From: Bradyrhizobium lablabi
GTDB taxonomy: Bacteria > Pseudomonadota > Alphaproteobacteria > Rhizobiales > Xanthobacteraceae
Length of the DNA stretch: 64,000 nt
Assembly: GCF_018131005.1 (NCBI RefSeq)
Contig: NZ_JAFCJK010000002.1
Location: forward strand, 620,001-684,000
Direction of reading: 5' to 3'
Numbering within the stretch: position 1 is the stretch's first letter; each line of letters opens with the position of its first letter. A program made the translations under genes and the position numbers. Under the pieces are notes generated by a model. The model made no database searches. It worked only from the letters and a program-made list of their open reading frames with translations, and was not told where the DNA came from. Shown one piece after another: positions 36,393 through 45,133 of the stretch.

Positions 36393-37024
36393 CAGGCGAC
36401 CTCGCCGGGCTGTCTCGGCAAGCCGGTGCCGATCATGCTGTCGCGGGTGACCAGTTCGCCGAGCTGATCCTCGCTCCAGCCCTCGGTGCCCTCGGGGCGC
36501 ATCGGCAAGACAAGGTAGCGGATCTCCGCGGTCGAATCCCACACTCTGATTTTGGTTGTGTCGGGCAGGGTGACGCCAAAGTCCTTGAGGACGCCGCGCG
36601 GGTCGGCAACCGCTCGGGAACGATAGGGCGCGGATTTGTACCAGACCGGCGGCAGCCCGAGCACCGGGTGCGGATAGCAGGAGCACAGTGTGCAGACGAC
36701 CATGTTGTGCTGCTCCGGTGTGTTCTCGATCACGACCATGTGCTCGCCCTGGCGACCGGAGTAATCGAGCTCGCTGATTGCCGATGTCGCGTCCTTCAAC
36801 AGCCGCGCGCGATAGTCCGGATCACTCCACGCCTTCGCCACCACGCGGACGCCGTTGCGCGGGCCGATCTTCTTCTCATAGAGTTCAATCAGAAGATCGA
36901 GCGAGACAGGGTCGACATATTCCTTCTCGGTCAGAATCGATTCCAGCGCGCGCACACGCAGCTCGGTTTCCGACAATTCCGAATGGTCGTGATCGTGGTG
37001 GCGGTCGTGATCATGTCCGGTCAT
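36392..37024 (-). CDS. nthA: Nitrile hydratase alpha subunit, cobalt type
   Basis: 210 residues. Catalytic subunit; the metal-binding claw is C111-T-L-C114-S-C116, where Thr at the second position marks cobalt-type enzymes (iron types have Ser). C114 and C116 are oxidised to sulfinate and sulfenate in the family. The N-terminus is strikingly His/Asp-rich ([11 protein letters not shown], residues 4-14) and may bind metal. The ATG at 37024 starts this segment; an upstream in-frame start would add 18 residues without similarity. No amidase gene adjoins. Confidence 0.93.
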   Translation of the reverse strand: MTGHDHDRHHDHDHSELSETELRVRALESILTEKEYVDPVSLDLLIELYEKKIGPRNGVRVVAKAWSDPDYRARLLKDATSAISELDYSGRQGEHMVVIENTPEQHNMVVCTLCSCYPHPVLGLPPVWYKSAPYRSRAVADPRGVLKDFGVTLPDTTKIRVWDSTAEIRYLVLPMRPEGTEGWSEDQLGELVTRDSMIGTGLPRQPGEVA

Positions 37025-37171
37025 GTCGCCAGGATAGCAACAATCCGGACTATGTCGAGGCCGGGGATCCGGCGCCACGAGACGGATAGCGAAAAGCGAG
37101 CAGGCAGGAGGAGCTCTTCATTGCATTGAGGGCCGGCATCATTGCTCGCATCACATTCCCGTTGCGTCAGA

Positions 37172-37199
37172 TTGACGGTGGTTTCGGCCCGACTATGAT
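37172..37199 (+). promoter_or_regulatory. Sigma-70-type promoter for the PQQ dehydrogenase
   Basis: TTGACG (37172-37177) and TATGAT (37194-37199) with a 16-nt spacer, each five of six to consensus, 67 nt before the start codon at 37267. It lies in the divergent region shared with the nitrile hydratase operon. Confidence 0.5.
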
Positions 37200-37266
37200 C
37201 CCGCCGCTCCCGCGAGCATGGATCCAATGAGATCATGCTCATCAGACAGGATCGTCAGGAAAAGGA

Positions 37267-39393
37267 ATGACACGCTTGCCGTGCAATGAATGCCGTTTGC
37301 TTGGAGTTGCCAGCGCGCTGTTGCTGAGCTTCGCACTCACAACTCAAGTCACCCTGGCTGAGGACCTGACGCCCGCGCGCATCAAGGCGGCGACGTCGGC
37401 GGTCGACGGCGCCATGATAAAGGCCAACACGGCGACCTCGCGCGACTGGCCAACCATCGGCCTCGACTATGCCGAGACGCGTTTCTCAAAGCTCAACCAG
37501 ATCAATTCCGACAATGTGAAGGGGCTCGGGCTTGTTTGGAGCTATAGCCTCGAGTCCGAGCGCGGCGTCGAGGCAACGCCCGTCGTGATCGACGGCATCA
37601 TGTACCAGACCGGGCCCTGGAGCATCGTGCATGCGATCGATGCCCGCTCGGGCAAGAAGATCTGGACCTTCGATCCCGGCGTCGATCGCGCAAAAGGCTA
37701 CAAAGGCTGCTGCGACGTCGTCAATCGCGGCGTCGCCGTCTACAAGGGGAAGGTGTTCGTCGCTGCCTTTGACGGCAGGCTGATCGCACTCGATGCCGCG
37801 ACCGGCCAAAAGGTGTGGGAAAAGGACACGCTGATCGACCACGAGCACTCCTACACCATCACCGGCGCGCCGCGCGCCTTCAACGGCAAGGTCGTGATCG
37901 GCCAGGGCGGCGCCGAATATGGCGCACGCGGCTATGTGACCGCCTATGATGCCGAGACCGGCAGTCAGCTCTGGCGCTGGTTCACCGTGCCCGGCGATCC
38001 CTCCAGACCGTTCGAAGACGCTTCGATGGAGGCGGCCGCGAAGACCTGGGATCCTGCCGCGAAATACTGGATCAATGGCGGCGGTGGCACGCCGTGGGAT
38101 ACGATCACCTACGATCCCGATCTCAACATGGTCTATATCGGCACCGGCAACGGCGCGCCGTGGAATCGCAAGATCCGCAGCCCGTCCGGCGGCGACAACC
38201 TCTATCTCGCCTCGCTGGTCGCGCTGAACGCCGACACAGGCAAATATATCTGGCACTATCAGGAGACGCCCGGCGATCACTGGGACTACACCTCGACCCA
38301 GCCGATGATCCTCGCCGACATCAATATCGACGGCAGGCCGCGCAAGGTGATCCTGCACGCACCGAAGAATGGCTTCTTCTTCGTCATCGACCGCACCAAC
38401 GGCAAGTTCATCTCCGCGAAGAACTTCGTCGATGTGAATTGGGCCACCGGATATGACGTGGACGGCCGGCCGATCGAAGTTCCGGCGGCGCGCGGGGACG
38501 ATCCTTATGACAGCGTCCCCGGTCCGTATGGCGCGCACAACTGGCAGCCGATGTCTTTCAATCCGCAGACCGGCCTTGTCTATCTGCCGGCGCAGAGCGT
38601 GCCCGTGAACCTGACACCGGAGAAAACCTTCGAGCGTAATGCGGCGACGCCCGGCAAATTCGGTAGCTCAACAGGCTGGAACATCGGCTTTGTGCTGAAC
38701 GGCACCCCGCCGAAGGCGCCGACATTCGGACGCCTCCTTGCCTGGGATCCGGTAAAGCAGAAGGAAGCCTGGCATGTCGATGATCCCTCGCCCTGGAACG
38801 GCGGCACACTGACCACCGCCGGCAATCTGGTTTTCCAGGGCACGGCTGACGGACGCTTCGTCGCCTACGACGCAACTTCAGGTAAGACGCTGTGGGAGAC
38901 GCCGACTGGCACCGGCGTGGTCGCAGCAGCTTCGACCTATTTGGTCGACGGCGTGCAATATGTCTCGGTCGCTGTCGGCTGGGGAGGCGTGCTCGGTATG
39001 ACCGGCCGCGCCACGCAACTGCGCAGCCCCGGCACCGTCTACACTTTTGCGCTCGGTGGCAAGGCGAAGCTGCCGGAGTTCGTGAAGTACCAGACCGAGA
39101 ACCTGCTCGAAGGCGTTCCCTACGATCCGAAGCAATATGACGAAGGCACAGCAATTTATGTCGCCGCTTGCGCCAACTGCCACGGTGTGCCTGGCGTGGA
39201 CAATGGCGGCAACGTGCGCAACCTTGGTTTTGTCCTGAAGGAGGAGATCATCAACCTGAAGGACATCGTCTTCAACGGCCCCTTCAAGGACCGCGGCATG
39301 CCCGACTTCACCGGCAAGCTGACGGACGAGGATATCGTGAAGATCCAGGCCTTCATCCAGGGCACTGCGGATGCTGTGCGAGCGAAGAAGTGA
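37267..39393 (+). CDS. PQQ-dependent quinohemoprotein alcohol dehydrogenase
   Basis: 708 residues. Periplasmic type II alcohol dehydrogenase: signal peptide to about residue 35, eight-bladed PQQ propeller (residues 60-580), vicinal disulfide C148-C149 over PQQ, catalytic D340 in HWDYTSTQ, and a C-terminal c-type cytochrome domain with C635-x2-C638-H639. The residue two after D340 is Thr, not Asp, so a calcium rather than lanthanide enzyme is predicted. AGGAAAAGG precedes the ATG. No PQQ synthesis genes are in the window. Confidence 0.94.
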   Translation: MTRLPCNECRLLGVASALLLSFALTTQVTLAEDLTPARIKAATSAVDGAMIKANTATSRDWPTIGLDYAETRFSKLNQINSDNVKGLGLVWSYSLESERGVEATPVVIDGIMYQTGPWSIVHAIDARSGKKIWTFDPGVDRAKGYKGCCDVVNRGVAVYKGKVFVAAFDGRLIALDAATGQKVWEKDTLIDHEHSYTITGAPRAFNGKVVIGQGGAEYGARGYVTAYDAETGSQLWRWFTVPGDPSRPFEDASMEAAAKTWDPAAKYWINGGGGTPWDTITYDPDLNMVYIGTGNGAPWNRKIRSPSGGDNLYLASLVALNADTGKYIWHYQETPGDHWDYTSTQPMILADINIDGRPRKVILHAPKNGFFFVIDRTNGKFISAKNFVDVNWATGYDVDGRPIEVPAARGDDPYDSVPGPYGAHNWQPMSFNPQTGLVYLPAQSVPVNLTPEKTFERNAATPGKFGSSTGWNIGFVLNGTPPKAPTFGRLLAWDPVKQKEAWHVDDPSPWNGGTLTTAGNLVFQGTADGRFVAYDATSGKTLWETPTGTGVVAAASTYLVDGVQYVSVAVGWGGVLGMTGRATQLRSPGTVYTFALGGKAKLPEFVKYQTENLLEGVPYDPKQYDEGTAIYVAACANCHGVPGVDNGGNVRNLGFVLKEEIINLKDIVFNGPFKDRGMPDFTGKLTDEDIVKIQAFIQGTADAVRAKK

Positions 39394-39407
39394 CGCTGTC
39401 AGCAGCG

Positions 39408-39436
39408 GCTTGGGAGCGAGGCGCTCGCTCCCAAGC
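39408..39436 (+). terminator. Stem-loop after the PQQ dehydrogenase
   Basis: Perfect 13-bp arms GCTTGGGAGCGAG and CTCGCTCCCAAGC with a 3-nt loop, 15 nt after the stop codon. No T run follows, so termination may be Rho-assisted. Confidence 0.6.
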
Positions 39437-39444
39437 TGCATTAT

Positions 39445-39467
39445 CGGTTCTGATGGAATCAGAACCG
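39445..39467. repeat. Palindromic repeat core CGGTTCTGATGGAATC
   Basis: Near-perfect palindrome with arms CGGTTCTGAT and ATCAGAACCG around a short centre. The same core begins the larger repeat at 9500-9595. Here only the core is clear. Confidence 0.55.
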
Positions 39468-39631
39468 AAGCTCGGACGGCGGATCATTGCAAGGGTGCCA
39501 TTTTGACAATCGGCGAGACGAACGCACATCTCTTCGATCCTGTCTGACATTCAGCATTTCGGAGCTTTGAGTAAGGTGGCCCCATAAGCGGTGTTGCTCA
39601 TCCCGAGCCCCGTAAGAAGGAGTGTCACACC

Positions 39632-39877
39632 ATGTCCACCTCAGCCAAGAATCGTTGGGTCAACGTTGCCGCAGCAGGGGTTGCCGTCCTTGCCCTGTTC
39701 GGCCAGCTTTCACCTGCGGCGGCGTCCGGTCAGAACGACCCGGCCGTTCTGACGTCGCACTTGGCCTGGCTCGCACCAACCAGCCAGGCTGCACCTTCAG
39801 CGCCGGAGCTACACGCCAAGACGGCGGGACCTCAAAACCAGACCAATGATCCATTCGCATCCCTGTACCTCGGATGA
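39632..39877 (+). CDS. Small secreted hypothetical protein
   Basis: 81 residues with a Sec signal peptide (MSTSAKNRWVNVAAAGVAVL..., likely cleaved after AAA near residue 31) and a short polar mature peptide. AAGGAG lies 10 nt before the ATG. Follows the PQQ dehydrogenase by 240 nt on the same strand beyond a terminator, so probably independent. Function unknown. Confidence 0.6.
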   Translation: MSTSAKNRWVNVAAAGVAVLALFGQLSPAAASGQNDPAVLTSHLAWLAPTSQAAPSAPELHAKTAGPQNQTNDPFASLYLG

Positions 39878-40119
39878 CGATGGGCGATATGGAACGCTGA
39901 ATCGGACAATGCGCTGGTATGGCTTACGGCAGCCTGGGAAGGGAACTGCCGTAAGCCTGGGTCTCAACTTCCTTGTCGGCGCCGGGTCGAAGATTTTGAC
40001 GACCGCTCCTTGGTCTTTCCAAGAGAGACAACGCGCTAGACAAGAGCCGCTTGCCGACCACGGCCTGCATCAACGCTGACGCAGAGGCCCGAGATCGAAG
40101 TTCGGTTGAGAGTCAGCTG

Positions 40120-40275
40120 CTATGGCCCCAGCAAGGCAGCTGGAGCCGCGTAGTCGTTTCTGAAGAGACCGAGCGACTCCAGTTCGTGCCGATGACGATC
40201 CAGTTCCAGGATTGCCAGCAGGAATGTCAGCACGACAGCGATATAAATGAGCGACGGCGACGTTTCGGCGGGCAT
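40120..40275 (-). CDS. Small single-pass membrane protein
   Basis: 51 residues (MPAETSPSLIYIAVVLTFLLAILELDRHRHELESLGL...). One transmembrane helix at about 8-24, then a charged juxtamembrane stretch. The frame extends upstream to 40437, but the added part is Arg-rich with no hydrophobic signal, so the internal ATG is preferred; no strong ribosome site. Function unknown. Confidence 0.4.
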   Translation of the reverse strand: MPAETSPSLIYIAVVLTFLLAILELDRHRHELESLGLFRNDYAAPAALLGP

Positions 40276-40569
40276 GTTGCCGTGACGTGGCGACCTCGAC
40301 CCGCGGGGTGATCGCCACAGTGACATCAAGTGCAGATACGTCTTCGGTCGTATTTGCATGCGTCGTCCTCGACGTCCCATGATCAGCATAGACTTCGCCA
40401 ATCCTTTGCTCAAGCCGGGAACGTGTCGTTGCGGCATTGAGTAGCAAGATCATTGCCGACTTGCGGTGCAGCATTGAGGCCTGACAACCGCCCCAATCAT
40501 TGACTTGTATCAACAGCACTCAGGACATGTCCGGTGCGAACAACGCGAGAGCCGTCCGGTGGACCGCCG

Positions 40570-41862
40570 ATGAATTGGGCCTCAAGTCTGAGCATTGTCG
40601 CCGCTGTGTGGGCGGCTGCACCGGCTTTGGCGCAAGGTCAGCTCGCAGGTCATGGCGGGCCCGTCCGGTCGATTGCAATTTCCAGTGACGGCAACACGGC
40701 CCTGTCGGGCAGCTTCGACACATCAGCAATTCGGTGGTCGCTCAGGACGGAATCCGCGGAACAGATCCTCCGATTTCACTCCGATCAGGTGACCGCGGTC
40801 GCCTTCCTGAAGGACGGGCGTATGGCCACCGCGGGAGCCGATGCGCGGATCGCGATCTGGACGCCGGGCCGCCAGCAGCCCGATCGGCTTTTCGAGGGGC
40901 ATCACGCGCCCATCGTTTCACTCGCGGTCTCGCCTGACGGTGCGAAGCTCGCCAGCGCGTCGTGGGATCATACGGTTGGTGTCTGGTCGCTCGCCGACGG
41001 CGCGGCGCGGATGCTCGAAGGGCATACGCAGAACATCAACGGCGTCGTCTTCGCGGCGGACGGAAAGTCGTTGATTAGCGTCGGCTATGATCATGAGTTG
41101 AGGATCTGGCCGATGGCGGGCGGAGCGCCGGATGTGGTCTTGCTTCCGTCTCCGCTTGTCGCCGCGACAGTCGCTCCTGACGGGGAAATCATAACGGCTG
41201 GGGCAGACGGGGCGATACGGTTCCTGACATCGGACGGCAAGGAGACCGGGGAGGTGTCTGTCGCGCCGATGCCGATTGTCGCGTTGGCGATCTCCACCGA
41301 TGGCACGTTGATCGCTGCAGCCGCAATTGGCGGAAGTGTTTCCATCATCGATCGCAGGGCGCGCAGCATCGCGTCGACGCTAGCCGCTCAAGGCGCGCCG
41401 GTTTGGTCGGTGGCATTCCTGCCCGACAATGCAACGTTGCTCACGGGGGGCGCGGATGGCCGGATCCGGCGCTGGAACGCGCGAACCGGCGATCCCATCG
41501 GCTCGTCACCGCTGGCAACGCAAGGCGATCCGCTCGCCGCCTACGCGGGAGATCGCGGTGCCGAGGTGTTCAGGGCGTGCGTTGCCTGCCACACTCTGTC
41601 CGGAAAGGAGCCGCAGCGCGCCGGTCCCACGCTCGACGGCTTGTACGGTCGCCGGATCGCGTCACTGCCGGGATATCGCTTTTCCGACGCGCTGACGAAG
41701 ATGGATATCGTCTGGACTCCCGAATCGGTGGAGAAGCTCTTCGAACTCGGTCCGAACGCCTATACACCTGGAACGAAAATGCCCGAGCAGCGGATCGGGT
41801 CCCCGGAGGATCGCCGGGCGCTCACCGATTTCCTCGGGCGCGCGACTGCGGGACGACGGTGA
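40570..41862 (+). CDS. WD40 propeller-cytochrome c fusion protein
   Basis: About 430 residues. Signal peptide (WASSLSIVAAVWAAAPALAQ), then about seven WD40-type blades (GHGGPVRSIAISSDGNTALSG, SPDGAKLASASWDHTVGVW and similar), then a mono-haem cytochrome c domain with C337-x2-C340-H341 and a distal Met in PGTKMP. Predicted periplasmic electron carrier. It lies next to the formate dehydrogenase genes, so electron transfer for that enzyme is a reasonable inference. The start is uncertain: ATG at 40570 or an upstream GTG at 40534. Confidence 0.8.
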   Translation: MNWASSLSIVAAVWAAAPALAQGQLAGHGGPVRSIAISSDGNTALSGSFDTSAIRWSLRTESAEQILRFHSDQVTAVAFLKDGRMATAGADARIAIWTPGRQQPDRLFEGHHAPIVSLAVSPDGAKLASASWDHTVGVWSLADGAARMLEGHTQNINGVVFAADGKSLISVGYDHELRIWPMAGGAPDVVLLPSPLVAATVAPDGEIITAGADGAIRFLTSDGKETGEVSVAPMPIVALAISTDGTLIAAAAIGGSVSIIDRRARSIASTLAAQGAPVWSVAFLPDNATLLTGGADGRIRRWNARTGDPIGSSPLATQGDPLAAYAGDRGAEVFRACVACHTLSGKEPQRAGPTLDGLYGRRIASLPGYRFSDALTKMDIVWTPESVEKLFELGPNAYTPGTKMPEQRIGSPEDRRALTDFLGRATAGRR

Positions 41863-41887
41863 CGGCAGGTTACATCTCCCCACGCGG

Positions 41888-42196
41888 CTAGAAGCCAGGC
41901 CATTTCTCTACGGGAAGGTCCATTATGTTCGGGTACGCCTTGATCAATTTGACAACGTCCACGTTCGGATGCTCTTTCAGCGCCTCGGTGACGCAATTGT
42001 TGACGTATTTCCGGCGCGCGAGCCATTTGATCTTCCTGCCCTTCGCCTGCGCCTTGCAGGCAACGATCGCCTGTTTCAGGGCAGCCTTGTCGGCTTTCGA
42101 CAGGGGCGCGGCTTCGACGGGCGCGTGCATCATCGCCGCCCCAACCGCAACTGCAACGAAAATGAATGTAAGCTGAGCTTTGATCAGATGAGACAT
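41888..42196 (-). CDS. Small secreted protein, PsiF-like repeat appearance
   Basis: 102 residues: signal peptide (FIFVAVAVGAAMMHAPVEA), then KQAIVACKAQAKGRKIKWL and RKYVNNCVTEALKEHPN with two Cys spaced as in PsiF repeats, where a disulfide is expected. Periplasmic; function unknown. Lies 3' of and on the same strand as the multi-ferredoxin gene, with 49 nt between, so possibly on its transcript. Confidence 0.6.
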   Translation of the reverse strand: MSHLIKAQLTFIFVAVAVGAAMMHAPVEAAPLSKADKAALKQAIVACKAQAKGRKIKWLARRKYVNNCVTEALKEHPNVDVVKLIKAYPNIMDLPVEKWPGF

Positions 42197-42244
42197 GGCA
42201 ATCCCCCAAGTGTGCTTTGGTGAAATTGGCTCCTGTTGGTCGGG

Positions 42245-44263
42245 CTAATCCTTGCTTTCCCGCTCGCGCAGATAATCGTCGGTCGTGCGAGGTGCCGCAC
42301 GCTGCGACACGCCGGCGAGCGGATCGAACTGCTGCTCGCTCATGGTAATTACGCGACAATCCGCGCACATCCTCACCACGTCCAGCCGGCTGTCACCTGC
42401 GGGGTACATCCAGTGCCGGCCCTCGAGCTTCGCCGCGATTTTCTCGATCGTACTCTTCACGCCGAAAGGCTTGTGGCAGCGGATGCAAAGCGCCGGTTCT
42501 TCCTGCTTGATGATCTGCGCTGGGGCCCTGGCGGCACGGAAATCGATCTGGGGTTTAAGAGTGATGACCTTTTCCGGACATGTGCCCTGGCACAATCCGC
42601 ACTGCACGCAGGCATCCTCGACGAATTTGAGCACGGGACGTTCGGGATCATCGCGTAGCGCACCGGTCGGGCAGGCCGACACGCAGGCCAGACATAATGT
42701 GCATCCCTCCACATTGACGCTGATTGCGCCAAGGGGCGCACCCTCCGGCAGCGCGATGATGTCGACCGGCGACGGGGCCAGACGGTGCAGCTCATGAAGA
42801 GCGAGGCGAAGCAATTCGCGCCGTTTGCCGACGGTCCGGAAGGTCGCGGGCTGGGCCACGGTCGGCGCAGGCTCGATCGACCAGAGCGTCCCGGCGAGCA
42901 CGTCCGGATCGTCGGTTTCGATGGTGTCCACCCTGCGTCCTTCAAATCCAAGCCCGGAGATGATCGGATCGGCCATCGCGATCGTCTTGAACAGGCCGGT
43001 AACGTCGTGCCGCGGCTTTCCGCGGAGAAGGAAGCGTATCCCTGCCGCGCCATAGGCAAGGGCAGCGATGATCGCCTCCAGGCCGACCTGCGTCACCTCG
43101 TTCACCGCCAGCGGCAGCACGCTCGCCGGAAGCCCGTTGCCATGGCGAGCGAGCACATCGATTAACGCGCTGCCGTGTTGGCCGTCATGGAACAGGACGA
43201 CGGCATGGCCGCCGCCGGCTTCGCAATAAGCCAGGAGCATGGCGCGCAATTTGTGCAGCAGCGCGTCGGCCGGCGGCAGTGCATAGGTGGCTGCGCCGGT
43301 CGGACAGGCCGTGGCGCATTGCCCGCATCCAGCACAGACTTCGGAATTGATGGTGACGTGATCGCCGTCCGGCGTGATCGCCCCGGTGGGGCAAAGATCG
43401 AGGCAGCGATGGCAACCCGTCAGCTTCGACCGGGAATGCACGCAGAGCTCTGGGGCGAAATTGACATATCGCGGCTTGTCGAAACTGCCGACGAGATCGC
43501 GCGCCTTGAGGACCGCGCGAAGCATCGCCGGCGGATCGCCCGGGTCGGCGCGGAGATAGCCGTCGCGCAGGTCATGCGCGGGAAAAAGCGGCGTACCGCC
43601 GGAAAGATCCAGGATGATGTCGCAGCGCGACGTCAGGCCGTTGCGCGGAGACTCGAAAAGGAGCGCGTCACGCGAGGACGGACGCGGCGCCGCATAGTCA
43701 TCGATCACGAGCTCGAAGGCCCCCAGATGTCCCCAGGCATTGCGGATCGTGCCCGTGACGATCGGGAACGATGTCGTCGCCGGCGGCACAATCTGCCCCG
43801 GTCTCGTGATCATGACGGTGACATCGAGGTGATCGGCGAGCAGCCGACCTGCCTCAATCGCGACGTCGTCGCGGCCATAGATCAAAATCACACCCTCGCT
43901 CGACAGGCTGACAAGCGGGTAGGCCGGCATAGACTCCGACGCCGCGGCCAACAGCGCTGCCATTTTCGGTCCGGCCTGCGATCCCTCCATTGACCAGCCG
44001 GCAGTTTCCCGGATGTTGACGAACTCGGTCTTGGCCGTGCGTCCTTCCATCTCATCGGCAAACAGCGGCGCTTGCTGGGTGCAGCCGACGATCAGCGGCC
44101 CGGCAACTGTTGCCGCCTTGCGAAATCGATCCAGCTCGGCCCCGCAAAGCTGCTGGAACTCGGCGATTTCGCTGTTGCGGCATCCTCGTTTGATGGCGGC
44201 CGTATCGAGGCGCATCGTGTCTTCGCACGAGCAGATCAGGATTGTTTTCGGCGAGTCCACCAT
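42245..44263 (-). CDS. Multi-cluster 4Fe-4S protein of the formate dehydrogenase locus
   Basis: 672 residues, cytoplasmic (no signal). Two ferredoxin-type motifs mid-protein (CHRCLDLCPTGAI and CAGCGQCATACPTGA) and two near the C-terminus (CTLCLACVSACPTGAL and CVQCGLCQGTCPEKV), then two further CxxC pairs (CIRCHK and CADCR). The N-terminal 250 residues hold ICSCEDTM and a region that resembles HdrA-linked or nucleotide-binding proteins but is not identifiable. Likely an electron-transfer or cluster-delivery protein. Divergently transcribed from the five-gene chain at 44378. Confidence 0.85.
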   Translation of the reverse strand: MVDSPKTILICSCEDTMRLDTAAIKRGCRNSEIAEFQQLCGAELDRFRKAATVAGPLIVGCTQQAPLFADEMEGRTAKTEFVNIRETAGWSMEGSQAGPKMAALLAAASESMPAYPLVSLSSEGVILIYGRDDVAIEAGRLLADHLDVTVMITRPGQIVPPATTSFPIVTGTIRNAWGHLGAFELVIDDYAAPRPSSRDALLFESPRNGLTSRCDIILDLSGGTPLFPAHDLRDGYLRADPGDPPAMLRAVLKARDLVGSFDKPRYVNFAPELCVHSRSKLTGCHRCLDLCPTGAITPDGDHVTINSEVCAGCGQCATACPTGAATYALPPADALLHKLRAMLLAYCEAGGGHAVVLFHDGQHGSALIDVLARHGNGLPASVLPLAVNEVTQVGLEAIIAALAYGAAGIRFLLRGKPRHDVTGLFKTIAMADPIISGLGFEGRRVDTIETDDPDVLAGTLWSIEPAPTVAQPATFRTVGKRRELLRLALHELHRLAPSPVDIIALPEGAPLGAISVNVEGCTLCLACVSACPTGALRDDPERPVLKFVEDACVQCGLCQGTCPEKVITLKPQIDFRAARAPAQIIKQEEPALCIRCHKPFGVKSTIEKIAAKLEGRHWMYPAGDSRLDVVRMCADCRVITMSEQQFDPLAGVSQRAAPRTTDDYLRERESKD

Positions 44264-44377
44264 GAGCAGCCATTGGCCTCCGGACAGCAGCGGGAGCGAC
44301 GGCGAGCGGACTCGCGTCCTCTCATCCGCTCGGATAAGCTATTCTTACAAGGGAAGAAAAGGAAGCTGGAGGTCCGT

Positions 44378-45133
44378 CTGTCACCACCTGCCCGTACGCG
44401 CTCATCGACTTCCGAGCCGTTCCATCTGCCTCCCCCGTTCACGCTGGTGAGGCTGCGCGAGAGCGGTGACGCCTTTGTCCACGCCATTGCGATCGCAGAA
44501 GAGAGCGGGGCAGGCACGCTGACTTATGTTGGGCGGTTCGACCTGGCCGAGTTTGCCGTGGTGCTTGAGCCTGGCGAGGCTTTACGCACCGCGCGCCGCG
44601 CCTTCTACGCCGCGATGGTGGCCTTGACTGACGCCTTGCGCACCTACGCTCCGCCGAACAAGGAGATTACGATCGACTGGCCCGATGCGGTCCGCGTCGA
44701 CGGCGGGCTTGTCGGCGGCGGGCGGCTTGGCTGGCCGTCATCCACGAAGGAGGATGTGCCGCCGCGTTGGCTGGTGTTTGGCGCCATGATCCGCACGGTC
44801 GCGATGGCTGATACCGAAGCGGGAGTGCATCCGCTCGCTTCGGCGCTTGATCAAGAGGGATTCGGCGAGGCCGGCGCGGTTCAGATCACGGAGAGCTTTG
44901 CGCGACATCTGATGCTCGTGACCGAAACCTGGCAAGTCGACGGCTTTGACGCCGTCGCACGCGAATTTCTGACTCGGCTGGCGCGCGAGCGACAGACCTA
45001 TCGCACGATCGCCGACAATGGTGATCTTCTGCTGCGCCGGATCGGACGAGACGGGACCGACCGGCGCGATTTCAAGAAGGGCTTGCAATCGCCGTCATGG
45101 TTCGATCCGAAGCGCGGAGGACCGTACCTGTGA
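44378..45133 (+). CDS. Biotin/lipoate-protein ligase-like protein (DUF4444 type), CTG start proposed
   Basis: 251 residues with the biotin/lipoate A/B ligase look: FDLAEFAVVLEP, then ITIDWPDAVRVDGGLVGGGRLGWP, and a C-terminal DUF4444-like part ending SPSWFDPKRGG. Homology begins near EPFHLPPPF, but no ATG, GTG or TTG occurs in frame between the divergent gene and that point. A CTG at 44378 has GGAGG 5 nt upstream and is the best start. The Lys expected after the WPND-like motif in BirA (RKLAG) is Gly here. Its TGA overlaps the next GTG by 4 nt. Confidence 0.75.
   Translation: MSPPARTRSSTSEPFHLPPPFTLVRLRESGDAFVHAIAIAEESGAGTLTYVGRFDLAEFAVVLEPGEALRTARRAFYAAMVALTDALRTYAPPNKEITIDWPDAVRVDGGLVGGGRLGWPSSTKEDVPPRWLVFGAMIRTVAMADTEAGVHPLASALDQEGFGEAGAVQITESFARHLMLVTETWQVDGFDAVAREFLTRLARERQTYRTIADNGDLLLRRIGRDGTDRRDFKKGLQSPSWFDPKRGGPYL

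Noticed and set aside
36393..36686. Upstream extension of the nitrile hydratase beta frame
   Set aside because: It reads through the alpha-subunit gene in another frame; the standard beta start is at 36392.
44072..44377. Upstream ATG start for the ligase-like gene
   Set aside because: It would overlap the divergent 4Fe-4S gene antisense by about 190 nt and leave no promoter; no homology in that part.
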